A DNA stretch of 64,000 bases. Source: Gp6-AA40 sp036407095 (GTDB lineage Bacteria; Acidobacteriota; Vicinamibacteria; Vicinamibacterales; UBA2999). The stretch covers positions 1-64,000 of the forward strand of contig DASWZV010000171.1 of assembly GCA_036407095.1 (NCBI GenBank), written 5' to 3'. Positions 32,717-41,585 of this stretch are shown one piece after another. Position numbers and translations under genes: made by a program. The stretch's first letter is position 1. Each line of letters opens with the position of its first letter. The notes under the pieces are model-generated. The model saw only the letters and a list, made by a program, of their open reading frames with translations. It was not told where the DNA came from and ran no database searches.

Positions 32717-33679
32717 ATGGCCTCATATCTCGTGACTGGAGGCGCGGGCTTCATCGGCTCGCACCTCTGCGAAGAACTGGTCCGTCGCGGCGAACGCGTT
32801 CGCGTCGTCGACAGTCTCATCACCGGCAAACGCGCGAACCTCGCGCATCTGCCCAAGGTCGAGTTCATCGAGGGCGACCTCGCGAACCTCGACGTCGCAC
32901 GTCGCAGCGTGCAGGGTGTGGAGTACGTCCTCCACCAGGCCGCGATTCCGTCCGTGCCCCGGTCGGTCGAAGATCCAATCACCTCGAACCGCGCGAACAT
33001 CGACGCGTCGGTGAATCTGCTGGTCGCCGCCAGGGACGCCCGCGTACGCCGGGTCGTCTACGCGGGCTCGTCCTCCGCGTACGGAGACTCCGAAACTCTG
33101 CCGAAGGTGGAGACGATGGGGACCGCCCCGTTGTCGCCGTATGCGTTGCAGAAGCTCGTCGTGGAGCAGTATTGCGCGCTGTTCACGTCGCTCTACGGCC
33201 TCGAGACCGTCACGATTCGTTACTTCAACGTGTTCGGTCCACGTCAGGATCCCTCGTCGCCGTATTCAGGCGTCATCTCGCTCTTCATCAGCGCACTGTG
33301 CGAGGGGCGACAGCCGACGATCTTCGGCGACGGCGAGCAGACACGCGACTTCACCTATGTGGCCAACGTGGTCGATGGCGTCCTGCGAGCGAGCCAGTCG
33401 GCCGGCGTGAGCGGGGAAGTGATCAACGTCGCGACCGGCGGGCGGATCTCGCTGAATCAACTGTTCAGGACCGTGCGCGATCTGGTCGGCGCCAGGATCG
33501 AACCCGCGTATGGGCCGCCGCGTGCGGGCGACGTGAAGGACTCGCAGGCTGACATCGGGAAGGCCCGCCGGTTGCTCGGCTACGAGCCGCGTGTGACATT
33601 CGAGCACGGCCTGAAGAACACCGTCGAGTGGTACCGCGAATCGCAATCGGCTGTTGGCGCTCGTGCGCGCGAGACGTGA
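32717..33679 (+). CDS. NAD-dependent sugar-nucleotide epimerase/dehydratase
   Basis: Predicted 320 aa, extended SDR. Rossmann motif GGAGFIGSHL (residues 7-16), YGDSETLPK, catalytic SPYALQK (YxxxK), RYFNVFGPRQDPSSPYSG and GDGEQTRDFTYV are typical of UDP-glucose or UDP-GlcNAc 4-epimerase-like enzymes (WbpP-like). A good ribosome binding site (AGGAG) lies 8 nt upstream. Likely supplies a nucleotide sugar for surface glycans. Confidence 0.9.
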   Translation: MASYLVTGGAGFIGSHLCEELVRRGERVRVVDSLITGKRANLAHLPKVEFIEGDLANLDVARRSVQGVEYVLHQAAIPSVPRSVEDPITSNRANIDASVNLLVAARDARVRRVVYAGSSSAYGDSETLPKVETMGTAPLSPYALQKLVVEQYCALFTSLYGLETVTIRYFNVFGPRQDPSSPYSGVISLFISALCEGRQPTIFGDGEQTRDFTYVANVVDGVLRASQSAGVSGEVINVATGGRISLNQLFRTVRDLVGARIEPAYGPPRAGDVKDSQADIGKARRLLGYEPRVTFEHGLKNTVEWYRESQSAVGARARET

Positions 33680-33746
33680 AGGCGAGCGACGGGACGCGAG
33701 AGCGTGACTCACGTCCTCCTCGCCGATGACCGCGATTGCACCAGGA

Positions 33747-35177
33747 TTACGAGGTCAGCTCCATCAGCTCTTTGTAATCGAAGTGCGCGCTGATGTTTCC
33801 CGGCTGGCTCACGAACAGCGGACCGAAGCTGGCGTTCTGATCGTGCATCACGTTCAGCATCTTGATCATTCGCGTCTGCAGATCGGGAATGGCCGCCTGG
33901 CCGGCGAGTCCCGCGAGCACCGCCGCCGCGACTGCGTGAGCCGCGAACGCGTCAGATCCGAAGTTGTTCGGAAGCGGTCCTTGCGCAATCAGCATGGCGC
34001 GCAGCCGATCGGCGATCTTCTCATCCGCATTCCGCCAGTTCTGAATACGGCCCAGCGGCGTCCGCTCGAGGCTCCGCAGCCGCGTCGTCACGACCGTCTG
34101 CGCGACGATGGCGGCAGATTTTTCGGCTTGCGCCGGCGTGACCGCGCGCCCGGCGATCGTGATGCGGCGCATATCCTTCACGGTTTCCGCGCGGATCACG
34201 TCGGCCCAGCGATTGTGATCGTCGAATTCCAGCAGGCGCACGGTCGCTGAGGCCAGGAACCCGCGCAGGACGTCGGCAGGATGCGGATCGTCCGTGGGAC
34301 CGTCGCTGCGCAGGAGCCCGTCGAAGCCGCGGAAGAACGCGATGAGACCAATGCCGGCCGCCGGTCCCATGTTCAGGATGCCCATCACGTCCGAGGCGGT
34401 TTCGTCGATCCGTTCCGACCAGTATTCCGCCAGGCTTCTGAGTCCCCCGGCAGTGAGGGCATCGGCCACGGTGTCGGCGATCTCCGACTTCAGTCCGCGG
34501 TCGGCGCTCAGGATATCGTGCCCGGCCGTTTCGTGGCCGATCGACGACCAGGCCATCAGCCCTAGGCGTCCGTTCGAGGGCGGCAGGCTCACGACCGCGG
34601 AGCTCGGGCCCGGCGTGCCCCTGACGCGGAAGCTCCCCGTGGCCTCGATGGGCCATGTATACGGCCCCGAGCGCGGCTCGCCGAACTTGACCATCGGTGC
34701 GGTGACGCCGCGGTCCGGCGGCTTCACGCCCCGCCGGTCTTCGGCGCTGAGGAACCCGTCGTAGAGATCGCTCACGAGCTCCTGGAACGCGCGCAGCGCG
34801 GCGTGCTGGAACCCTTCGCCCGGCTGGAGGAGAGCCTGAGCGATGTCCATCATCAGTCGACCGGCGCGATCGTTGTTCACGTCGGAGGCGAGGATCTTCT
34901 TGAACTCGTTTTCGCCGAGGGCGGTCAGCGTGGCGACGAACGGATCGAACATGCCCTGCTGATAGATCGGTGCCAGCTTCGACTTGGCGCGGGTGAGGCG
35001 CGTCATCAGGTCGGCAAACTGCCGTGGGTCGGCAGGCCCCGGGTCGCGATCGCGAATGGCGGCGCTCGCGTCGGCAACGCACGCCGCCATGTTCGTGAGC
35101 GGCCGATTGCCGATCACGGATGCCGGGCGTAACGCCGACTTGGGTTTACGGATCGTTCGCCTCGCTAGTGTCGCCAT
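33747..35177 (-). CDS. unassigned protein with an HEXXGH motif (putative metallohydrolase)
   Basis: Predicted 476 aa. The ATG at 35177 has an AAGGAG 9 nt upstream and is preferred over a longer start. No signal peptide. Residues 215-220 are HETAGH in WSSIGHETAGHDIL. Residues 258-263 are DETASD within WSERIDETASDVMGILNMGPA. The combination of HEXXGH and a second acidic motif about 40 residues later recalls gluzincins of the dipeptidyl-peptidase III kind, but overall length and context differ and I do not recognise the family. It stands alone, without an operon partner. Metal binding is inferred from motifs only. Confidence 0.7.
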   Translation of the reverse strand: MATLARRTIRKPKSALRPASVIGNRPLTNMAACVADASAAIRDRDPGPADPRQFADLMTRLTRAKSKLAPIYQQGMFDPFVATLTALGENEFKKILASDVNNDRAGRLMMDIAQALLQPGEGFQHAALRAFQELVSDLYDGFLSAEDRRGVKPPDRGVTAPMVKFGEPRSGPYTWPIEATGSFRVRGTPGPSSAVVSLPPSNGRLGLMAWSSIGHETAGHDILSADRGLKSEIADTVADALTAGGLRSLAEYWSERIDETASDVMGILNMGPAAGIGLIAFFRGFDGLLRSDGPTDDPHPADVLRGFLASATVRLLEFDDHNRWADVIRAETVKDMRRITIAGRAVTPAQAEKSAAIVAQTVVTTRLRSLERTPLGRIQNWRNADEKIADRLRAMLIAQGPLPNNFGSDAFAAHAVAAAVLAGLAGQAAIPDLQTRMIKMLNVMHDQNASFGPLFVSQPGNISAHFDYKELMELTS

Positions 35178-35307
35178 GAGTGACTCCTTCGGGCGCGTCG
35201 CACGCGGACCAGACCACGGCACATGCCTCGGCGCTCGTGTTCACTGTGATTCAACGTCGAAGCACCAAGCGCCGAACACGAGTGCGAAGACCGCGCGGTG
35301 TTCGTGT

Positions 35308-35670
35308 ATGCCGCGACGGTCGCCACCTTTGTCTTCCAGCGCGGGACTTTTGCGCTTCGCGACAACAGGCTTCCTTCAGAAACAGGGCCCGTTTTCCTGG
35401 TATCAGCCTTGCCTCGCCGCAGACGTGCCTCAGTCTCCAGACCGATTGACGTTCAACGAACCGGTCGTCCTGTGGAGAATGCGACGCGCCGACGGTCTGC
35501 TGTGTCACGCGGTCATCACTCCACGTTCGGACAGAGCCGTCGTTGCCTGGTACGTCAACAGCCGGTTGCTGGGCTATCGCGACTTCGACGATTGGACCAG
35601 CGCGCTCGAATGGAGCGATCAACTGCAGGCCCACAACCGGGCCGTGGGCTGGCGTCCCGCGCCGGAGTAG
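35308..35670 (+). CDS. small hypothetical protein
   Basis: The best-supported part is the C-terminal 75 residues (FNEPVVLWRMRR, AVVAWYVNSRLLGYRDFDDW, LEWSDQLQAHNRAVGW), which look like a folded small domain. The start is uncertain: ATG at 35308 gives 120 aa but its first 45 residues look non-coding; a TTG at 35446 would give about 74 aa. No family recognised. About 130 bp separate it from the divergent HEXXGH gene. Confidence 0.5.
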   Translation: MPRRSPPLSSSAGLLRFATTGFLQKQGPFSWYQPCLAADVPQSPDRLTFNEPVVLWRMRRADGLLCHAVITPRSDRAVVAWYVNSRLLGYRDFDDWTSALEWSDQLQAHNRAVGWRPAPE

Positions 35671-35840
35671 AACTCCCGACGTAGCGTCTCCCTGTCGACT
35701 TGACTTGTCCGTTCTACGGCCGTAGGATTCTGGGCCAATCAAAATCGCCCTGAAATTTGAGGCGTGCAGGATCTGCCCGGTTTCCTCCTCTACACGAACG
35801 GTCGGTAGCTGTCCCAAACCAGACAAATGGGGGGCGTCGT

Positions 35841-36617
35841 ATGAGCAAGAATCTACGCATCCTGTCCATCCTCGGCCTGATACTGGCCGTGCCCGGTAGT
35901 TCCTTTGCCGCAGACCCGACGTTTGACGGAACCTGGAAGCTCAATCTGAGCAAGAGCCAGCTCGGAGGGCCTGTGTACTCCATCGAAAAGAAGCCTTCCG
36001 GCCTCATGCACTACAGCGGCGGAGGTTTCGATACGGACTTCGACCTGTCGGGTAAGGAAATCACAATGCCGAATGGGACGGCGATCATCGGTAAGGAAAT
36101 CGACCCCACAACGTGGGAGCTGACGTTCCGGCTGAATGGGAAGTCGGTTTCGAAATCCAGAATCACCCTCGGCAACAACCAGTTGATGTGGGTTTCAGAC
36201 CTGGTTGGCGCGGATGGAAAGACGGTTCAGCAGACTTCAACGGATACGCGCGTGTCGGGCGGCCCCGGCTTCGTCGGGAAATGGAAGACCGGTGACGTGA
36301 AAGGAAGTGCGATAACGTTGAAGATCAGCTTGCAAGGCGCGAACGGAATAATTCTCGAGACTCCGGAAGCTCAGACTGTGGTCAAAGGAAACTTCGACGG
36401 CAAAGACTATCCGTTCACGCAGGCCGGTCAGGCAACAAAGATGACACTGTCCATGACCAAGACGGGACCTAACGCGTTCACCACGACATTGAAGATGAAC
36501 GGCAAACCGTTCAGCGTCGATGTCTACACGATTTCGCCCGACGGCAAGACGCTGACCGACGAGTCGACGACAACGGCAACCAACGAAAAGACGAAATCCG
36601 TTTTCGACAGACAGTAA
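35841..36617 (+). CDS. secreted lipocalin-like hypothetical protein
   Basis: Predicted 258 aa from ATG at 35841, with a GGGG purine run just upstream. Signal peptide IRILSILGL-like (residues 5-22), cleaved after SSFA. The mature part starts DPTFDGTWKLNLSKSQL, a common start of beta-rich periplasmic proteins in Acidobacteria, followed by repeated beta-strand pairs (MTLSMTKTGPNAFTTTLKMN). Its codon use is slightly less GC-rich than the neighbours. Function unknown. Confidence 0.82.
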   Translation: MSKNLRILSILGLILAVPGSSFAADPTFDGTWKLNLSKSQLGGPVYSIEKKPSGLMHYSGGGFDTDFDLSGKEITMPNGTAIIGKEIDPTTWELTFRLNGKSVSKSRITLGNNQLMWVSDLVGADGKTVQQTSTDTRVSGGPGFVGKWKTGDVKGSAITLKISLQGANGIILETPEAQTVVKGNFDGKDYPFTQAGQATKMTLSMTKTGPNAFTTTLKMNGKPFSVDVYTISPDGKTLTDESTTTATNEKTKSVFDRQ

Positions 36618-37056
36618 GAGCTGTTCATCAGCGAATTCCGTTCTGATCCTGATCGCTCTCAGCGTCGGGCCGTGGACACGTCGACACCCGTTTGCTCCGA
36701 CGATTTATCCATCACACCATCCTCGGCGGCCAGACAGTTAACTGCGGTTGACGAAGCCGATCGCACCGACTGACGCCGCTGAACACGACCTCACAGAAGT
36801 CTCTCGTCTCCAGCATGTTGCGTGATCAGCGATGGCGTGAACGACGCGGCCGTGCGTTTGCGAAAGGCTCGGTGTCCCGGCGGGTTGTGCGGCCCTTAAC
36901 GTGCACCCATGCCGTTATTTCGTCAGCGTCCCCGCCGGGACCTTCGCGTACAGGGAACACAGGTGGCAGCTCGACGCGCAGCCGATTACGTCACGATTCC
37001 GCACGTTTCCGCGCGGCGATCTGTCGCGCCTGCCCGGTGCGGACTGGAGTCGACTC
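36618..37056. other. 439-bp gap without recognised gene
   Basis: No supported coding frame, tRNA or known riboswitch. A plus-strand frame open through its second half joins the ComEA-like gene but is arginine-rich and lacks a family match, so I treat it as upstream shadow. Confidence 0.5.
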
Positions 37057-37401
37057 ATGACGCGCATAGTGATGGTGGTACTGCTGGTCTTCGGAATCAG
37101 TGCGGTCGCGGTGGCCGCGGCACAAACGGGCGCACGCAAGACGCCGGCGGCAACACAAGCATCGGTGTCGACATCGGCGGGCACGCCGGTGAACCTCAAC
37201 ACCGCGAGCGCCTCCCAGCTCGAAGGTCTCCCGGGAATCGGCAAAGCCATGGCCGAACGCATCGTCGAATACCGACAGAAGAACGGTGGATTCAAGAAAC
37301 CCGAAGACCTCATGAACGTTCGAGGCATCGGCGAGAAGAACTTCCTCAAGCTGAAGCCACTGGTGACGGTCGGTACGGGGAAGGGCAGCGACGGTCAGTA
37401 G
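37057..37401 (+). CDS. ComEA-like helix-hairpin-helix protein
   Basis: Predicted 114 aa from ATG at 37057. An N-terminal signal or membrane helix (IVMVVLLVFGISAVAVAAA) is followed by a linker and two HhH motifs: VNLNTASASQLEGLPGIGKAMAE and LMNVRGIGEKNFLKL. ComEA binds DNA at the membrane during natural transformation. The next gene encodes a pseudopilin, which fits a competence or type IV pilus setting. Confidence 0.9.
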   Translation: MTRIVMVVLLVFGISAVAVAAAQTGARKTPAATQASVSTSAGTPVNLNTASASQLEGLPGIGKAMAERIVEYRQKNGGFKKPEDLMNVRGIGEKNFLKLKPLVTVGTGKGSDGQ

Positions 37402-38003
37402 TCTGGCGACGCCGCGGGCGCCACTGGTGCTCGCGGCGTCAACTCGATGAAGCAGGTGGATTCACGCTCCTCGAAGCCGTCTTCGTCGTTGCGCTCGTGT
37501 GCGTGATCGCCTCCGTTTCGATCCCCCGCCTTCTGATTTCCGTGGATCGCGCGCGCGGGTTGGCCGCCGTCCGGTACGTCGCCGGCCGCATGGCGCTGGC
37601 CCGTGCGCAGGCCGTCGGTCGATCAGCGGTCGTGGCATTGCGATTCGAAGCCGGCAGCCGCGGGATCACGTTCGGCGTGTATCAGGACGGCAACCGAAAC
37701 GGTGTGAGGACCCGGGACATCGAACTCGACATCGATCGGCCACTCGAACCGCCGGCATTGCTGTCCGATCTGTTTCCGGGTGTAGAGATTGGACTGATCC
37801 CGCAAGCGCCCGCCTCAGAAGCCGTGCAGCTGGGTGGAACGTCGATCCTCTCGTTCACACCATCCGGAACGTCGTCTTCGGGATCGATCTACGTGCGTGC
37901 GAAAGATGGCACCCAATGGGTCGTCCGCGTGCTGGGCGTGACGGCACGCGTACGAGTCTTGCGCTTCGAGCCGGCGACAGCCACCTGGGTCATCGCGTCC
38001 TGA
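37401..38003 (+). CDS. GspH/FimT-type pseudopilin; start codon not identifiable
   Basis: The prepilin cleavage site and hydrophobic helix are clear: GG-FTLLEAVFVVALVCVIASVS, with the mature protein starting at 37461, followed by a GspH-like beta-rich domain ending at 38003 (180 aa mature). Upstream, this frame has no ATG, GTG or TTG between 37401 and 37461; it remains open back through the whole ComEA-like gene in a different frame. The leader could be made by a -1 frameshift from the ComEA-like gene, by a rare start codon, or there may be a sequence error. The coordinates begin where the leader sequence becomes plausible. Confidence 0.75.
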   Translation, partial: VWRRRGRHWCSRRQLDEAGGFTLLEAVFVVALVCVIASVSIPRLLISVDRARGLAAVRYVAGRMALARAQAVGRSAVVALRFEAGSRGITFGVYQDGNRNGVRTRDIELDIDRPLEPPALLSDLFPGVEIGLIPQAPASEAVQLGGTSILSFTPSGTSSSGSIYVRAKDGTQWVVRVLGVTARVRVLRFEPATATWVIAS

Positions 38004-38015
38004 CGCAATTCCGTC

Positions 38016-38417
38016 ATGTCAACCACTCTGGATACGGTCGAGCGCAGGCGGATGTCACGGCGGCCGCCGGATCCGAAGGATCCGCTCGCCCGCATCCGAT
38101 TGAGAGGAGGCCGCGAGCTGGCCGTGCACGACATCTCCCCGTCCGGTGTGCTGCTCGAGGGTGAAGGCCGCCTCCTGCCAGGTACTCACGTCGACATTCA
38201 CCTGACGACCCGGCACGGTCGCGTCCTGGTGCGTGGGCGGGTGACGCGCGCATCGGTCTGGCAACTCTCGGCCGACAGGGTCAATTACCGGTCTGCCATC
38301 TCATTCGACGTCACAGTCGACACGACCCCGCACGGGTATGGCGTTCCCACCGACGCTGCGAGCGAGCGCCTGCTTACCCTGGAAGCGACGGAGTCGCTGA
38401 ACACACTTCGTGAATGA
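38016..38417 (+). CDS. PilZ-domain protein
   Basis: Predicted 133 aa. The c-di-GMP-binding core reads ERRRMSRRPP (an R-rich start like RxxxR) followed by HDISPSGVLLEGEG (the D/NxSxxG motif). The rest forms the expected beta-barrel (GTHVDIHLTTRHGRVLVRGRV). It sits between a pseudopilin and an AAA+ regulator and overlaps the latter, suggesting that c-di-GMP sensing is linked to pilus or surface control. Confidence 0.82.
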   Translation: MSTTLDTVERRRMSRRPPDPKDPLARIRLRGGRELAVHDISPSGVLLEGEGRLLPGTHVDIHLTTRHGRVLVRGRVTRASVWQLSADRVNYRSAISFDVTVDTTPHGYGVPTDAASERLLTLEATESLNTLRE

Positions 38418-39948
38418 GGCCGGTCAAATCGATGGTTACCTGACGGGCCTGCATGGCATCGGCTTTGTTAAATGGCTGAGTGATGGGTGCACAGTCGCGG
38501 AGGTTCGGATGTCGGTCGGCGAGGTCTACCCGGCGAATGGCGAAGGAATCGGTCGTCCACCTCGAAGCCACGAACCTCTGTCGAGTCTTCGACAGGTGTT
38601 GGTGGCTCTGGGCGCCGCGCTGACTGCGAGCACAGGGCAGGGTGATCTCGAGACGGTCTTCGAGCGACAGGTCCGTCAGCTGATGGATCTGCGGACGGTT
38701 CGGCTTCGCGAAGTGAGAACCAGATATCAGGCACGGCTGGTTACGCCCACACGAACCGACAATTCGATCGTCCTGGGCGTGCCAACGTCCGACCCCCATG
38801 TGCAGGCAGTGCTCGAAGCCTCATACGACCCCAACCAGCCGCTCAACGATCCGGACGTCGAGGTCCTCGTCGCGGTCGCTCAGCTCGGCGGCTATGTGCT
38901 CGAGGTCGCCCGTGGACGCGCGTACGCACGCACTCGCCCCGGTCGCGCCGTCGCCCCGCTCATCGGATCGACGATGGCGATGCAGGAACTGCGGGCGCGG
39001 GTCGAGCGGGTGGCGCTTACCGATTTCACGGTGTTGATCGAAGGGGAGAGTGGAACGGGCAAGGAACTCGTGGCGCGCCAGCTCCACGAGCTCAGTCGTC
39101 GGCGCACCGGTCCCTTTGTCGCGGTGAACTGTGCCGCTGTCGTCGAGACGTTGCTCGAGGCGGAGCTCTTCGGGATCGAAGAGCACACGGCCACAGGCGT
39201 CCGAGGTCGACGTGGGAAGTTCGAGAATGCCGATGGCGGCACGTTGTTCCTCGACGAGGTCTCGGACCTGTCGTTGTCCGCGCAGGCGAAGCTGCTGCGG
39301 GTCATTCAGGATCTGGCGGTGGAACGTGTCGGAGGACATGGCACGCGCCGGGTCAATACTCGCATCATCGCGGCAACCAACCGACCGCTCTCGGACCTCA
39401 CGTCTCGCGGACTGTTTCGCGCGGACCTGTACTATCGATTGAGCGGAGTGGAGATTCACGTGCCTCCTCTCCGGGCCCGCCGGCAGGACATCCTTGAGCT
39501 GGCCAGCTACTTCCTCGAACGCCATCGCCACACGCGCGACCTGTCGTTGTCGCCGCAGGCGCAAGAGGCGTTGAGCCTTCATCCGTGGCCGGGAAACGTA
39601 CGCGAGCTCGAACGACTCATGGAACGGGCGGTCGCGCTCGCGGAAGCCGATCGCATCGAGCTCGACGATCTGCCGGCGGCCGTGCGCGGTGAGTACGACG
39701 AAACGCTCGGACCGTCGCTGGCAAAAGACGAGTCGTTCAGGACATGGGGAAGCCGTTACGCCAAGCTTGTCTGGGAGCGCTGCGGTCGCAACAAGCGGCG
39801 TGCCTGCAGGATTCTCGACATCAGTTATCACACGCTCACCGCGTACTTGCGGTACGCAGATAGGCACGGCCCCGGGAGCGGCCGGCAGCGTCGATTGCCC
39901 GCATGGGTGAAGTCCACGAGCGCGGGGCCCGATCGTCCGGAGGCGTGA
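38410..39948 (+). CDS. NtrC-like AAA+ regulator with altered sigma54-contact loop
   Basis: Predicted 512 aa from GTG at 38410, overlapping the PilZ gene by 8 bp. An N-terminal GAF-like sensor region (about residues 50-165) precedes an AAA+ domain with Walker A GESGTGKELVARQL, Walker B GTLFLDEVSDLS and the RxDLYYRL region, and a Fis-type helix-turn-helix (RACRILDISYHTLTAYLRY). The loop that should read GAFTGA instead reads GIEEHTATGVRGRRGKFE, so normal sigma54 remodelling is doubtful. It may act on another sigma factor or as a repressor. Confidence 0.9.
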   Translation: MNEAGQIDGYLTGLHGIGFVKWLSDGCTVAEVRMSVGEVYPANGEGIGRPPRSHEPLSSLRQVLVALGAALTASTGQGDLETVFERQVRQLMDLRTVRLREVRTRYQARLVTPTRTDNSIVLGVPTSDPHVQAVLEASYDPNQPLNDPDVEVLVAVAQLGGYVLEVARGRAYARTRPGRAVAPLIGSTMAMQELRARVERVALTDFTVLIEGESGTGKELVARQLHELSRRRTGPFVAVNCAAVVETLLEAELFGIEEHTATGVRGRRGKFENADGGTLFLDEVSDLSLSAQAKLLRVIQDLAVERVGGHGTRRVNTRIIAATNRPLSDLTSRGLFRADLYYRLSGVEIHVPPLRARRQDILELASYFLERHRHTRDLSLSPQAQEALSLHPWPGNVRELERLMERAVALAEADRIELDDLPAAVRGEYDETLGPSLAKDESFRTWGSRYAKLVWERCGRNKRRACRILDISYHTLTAYLRYADRHGPGSGRQRRLPAWVKSTSAGPDRPEA

Positions 39949-39949
39949 C

Positions 39950-40651
39950 GTGAAGAGCGGCCTGTATCTGTTGCGATTCTTTCTCGTGGTGTCGCCGCTC
40001 TCCGGTCTCGTCGTCTTGACGTTTGGGCTTCTCGTCATCGCTGCCAGCATTCTCATCGTCATTGCGCCGGAGCGAACGGCGGGGGTGCTTGCGCCACTGC
40101 TGCTACTTCAGATGTTTGCCGCGTCTTCCGGCTTCGCAGTGCCGGCGCGGCGCGGTCACTACGATCTGCTCCTGACGCGCAGCGGCGGGCGCACATCGAT
40201 CGCACTGGCGCACTGGCTGACGTCGATTTCGGCGGGCGTGGCCAGCTGGTTGATTCTGGCCAGTGTCGAAGCACTGGCGAGCGGGCGGGCATCGATCTCG
40301 TTGGCATCTGGCACATGCGCCGCTGTCGCTCTTGTGTCGACGATTCCGTGGGCGGCGACGATCGGGCTCCCTCGATTCTCCGGCGGCATCGGTTGGCTTC
40401 TCGTGTTGACGCTGGCGGGGATCACGTTTTCACCAGGCGGGAACGATTGGCTGTCGTTTCATTCAGATCGACACGAAGCGCTCGTCTCGTCCTGGGCGTT
40501 CTTCGTGTATCCGACCGCCGCGGTTGGCAGGCATTTGACGATGAGCGACACAGTGGTGGTCGCACCGGCGTTGCTGGTAGCGGTAGGGTCGATGGCGATT
40601 GCGTGCGCGTGGGTTCGGCGGGCCACGCTTCCGCTCGAGGCGGCGCAATGA
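39950..40651 (+). CDS. multi-pass membrane protein, probable ABC permease subunit
   Basis: Predicted 233 aa from GTG at 39950, one base after the regulator stop. Five to six hydrophobic helices (LVVLTFGLLVIAASILIVIAP, GGIGWLLVLTLAGITF and others). No motif of known permeases, but its stop overlaps the start of an ABC ATPase (ATGA), and the pair has the size of a two-gene exporter. Substrate unknown; linkage to the PilZ/AAA+ genes suggests envelope or surface function. Confidence 0.75.
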   Translation: MKSGLYLLRFFLVVSPLSGLVVLTFGLLVIAASILIVIAPERTAGVLAPLLLLQMFAASSGFAVPARRGHYDLLLTRSGGRTSIALAHWLTSISAGVASWLILASVEALASGRASISLASGTCAAVALVSTIPWAATIGLPRFSGGIGWLLVLTLAGITFSPGGNDWLSFHSDRHEALVSSWAFFVYPTAAVGRHLTMSDTVVVAPALLVAVGSMAIACAWVRRATLPLEAAQ

Positions 40652-41340
40652 TCGCGCTCGCGGTGTCGGCACGTGATCTGACCGTGCACTATGGCCGCAG
40701 GCGTGTGTTCCAACGGGTGTCGTTCGATCTCGGCGTCGGCCAGTCGCTCGGCGTGATCGGCCCGAACGGCTCCGGCAAGACGACGCTGCTCCGCGCCCTG
40801 GCCGGGCTGCTGACGCTTCGGGCCGGCGAGCTTCGGATCAACGGACTCTCCCCGCATGATGCGTACGAGCGAACGGGAATCGCGTACTTTGCGGGTGATG
40901 CCACGCTGCCGGGATCCGTTCGCGCGGCCCGGTGGGGAAGCCTCGGGAACGGCGATGCCGTGACGCCGGATACGCGCCTCATTCGAGCGCTGTCGCGAGG
41001 CACGCGGCAGCTGCTCGGGCTGCGGACGGCGCTGGGCCGGCAGCCGCTCGGCCTCATCATCCTCGACGAACCGTGGGAAGGGCTCGATCCCGATGCGGCG
41101 CGGTGGCTGTCGACGATCCTGGAAACGAAACGCGATCGCGGCGCCGGGGTCGTCCTGTCATCGCACCGGCTCCACGATCTCGCCGGGCTGTGCGACATGT
41201 ATCTGTTCCTGCTCCCTCGACAGGCAACGCTGGTCCACTCGCATGACATCGCGCCGGGTGCGCCGGTGACCGCAGATCTCCTCGCGGAGACCTTCGATCG
41301 TCTTCGCGGCGACGCGTCATCGCTGCGCGCTGTGTCGTAG
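40648..41340 (+). CDS. ABC transporter ATP-binding protein
   Basis: Predicted 230 aa from ATG at 40648. Walker A GPNGSGKTT, Walker B GLIILDEPWEGLD and H-loop SSHRLHD are intact. The signature reads ALSRGTRQLLGL instead of LSGGQ, and the Q-loop Gln is absent from GIAYFAGDATLPG. These are features of CcmA-like or divergent exporters. The protein is 230 aa, slightly short. Partner is the membrane protein encoded immediately upstream. Confidence 0.88.
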   Translation: MIALAVSARDLTVHYGRRRVFQRVSFDLGVGQSLGVIGPNGSGKTTLLRALAGLLTLRAGELRINGLSPHDAYERTGIAYFAGDATLPGSVRAARWGSLGNGDAVTPDTRLIRALSRGTRQLLGLRTALGRQPLGLIILDEPWEGLDPDAARWLSTILETKRDRGAGVVLSSHRLHDLAGLCDMYLFLLPRQATLVHSHDIAPGAPVTADLLAETFDRLRGDASSLRAVS

Positions 41341-41585
41341 CGATTGGAGCAGCTTCACGCGTGAGATGCACGACATCCTGCTTCGTGAGTCCGACTCAGA
41401 TCTGTTCGACGTCCCTGAACGCTATATCGTGACCTGCACGGAGCTGGCGCCAGAGAAAGCATGGACGCTCGCGTCGGCGGATGCTACTCTGGCCCCAGGT
41501 CCACATTCTCACGCCAGACAGTTACGGAAGCTCGCCACGCGAGGCGAATGAGACTCGCGTCGAGTGCCGGATTGCTTGGAGAGCT

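Noticed and set aside
36618..37056. c-di-GMP riboswitch upstream of the ComEA-like gene
   Set aside because: Looked for the GEMM core because of the competence and PilZ context; no matching conserved blocks found.
41366..41551. 61-codon frame between the ABC ATPase and a barrel gene
   Set aside because: No signal, no domain and no ribosome site; left out as unsupported.
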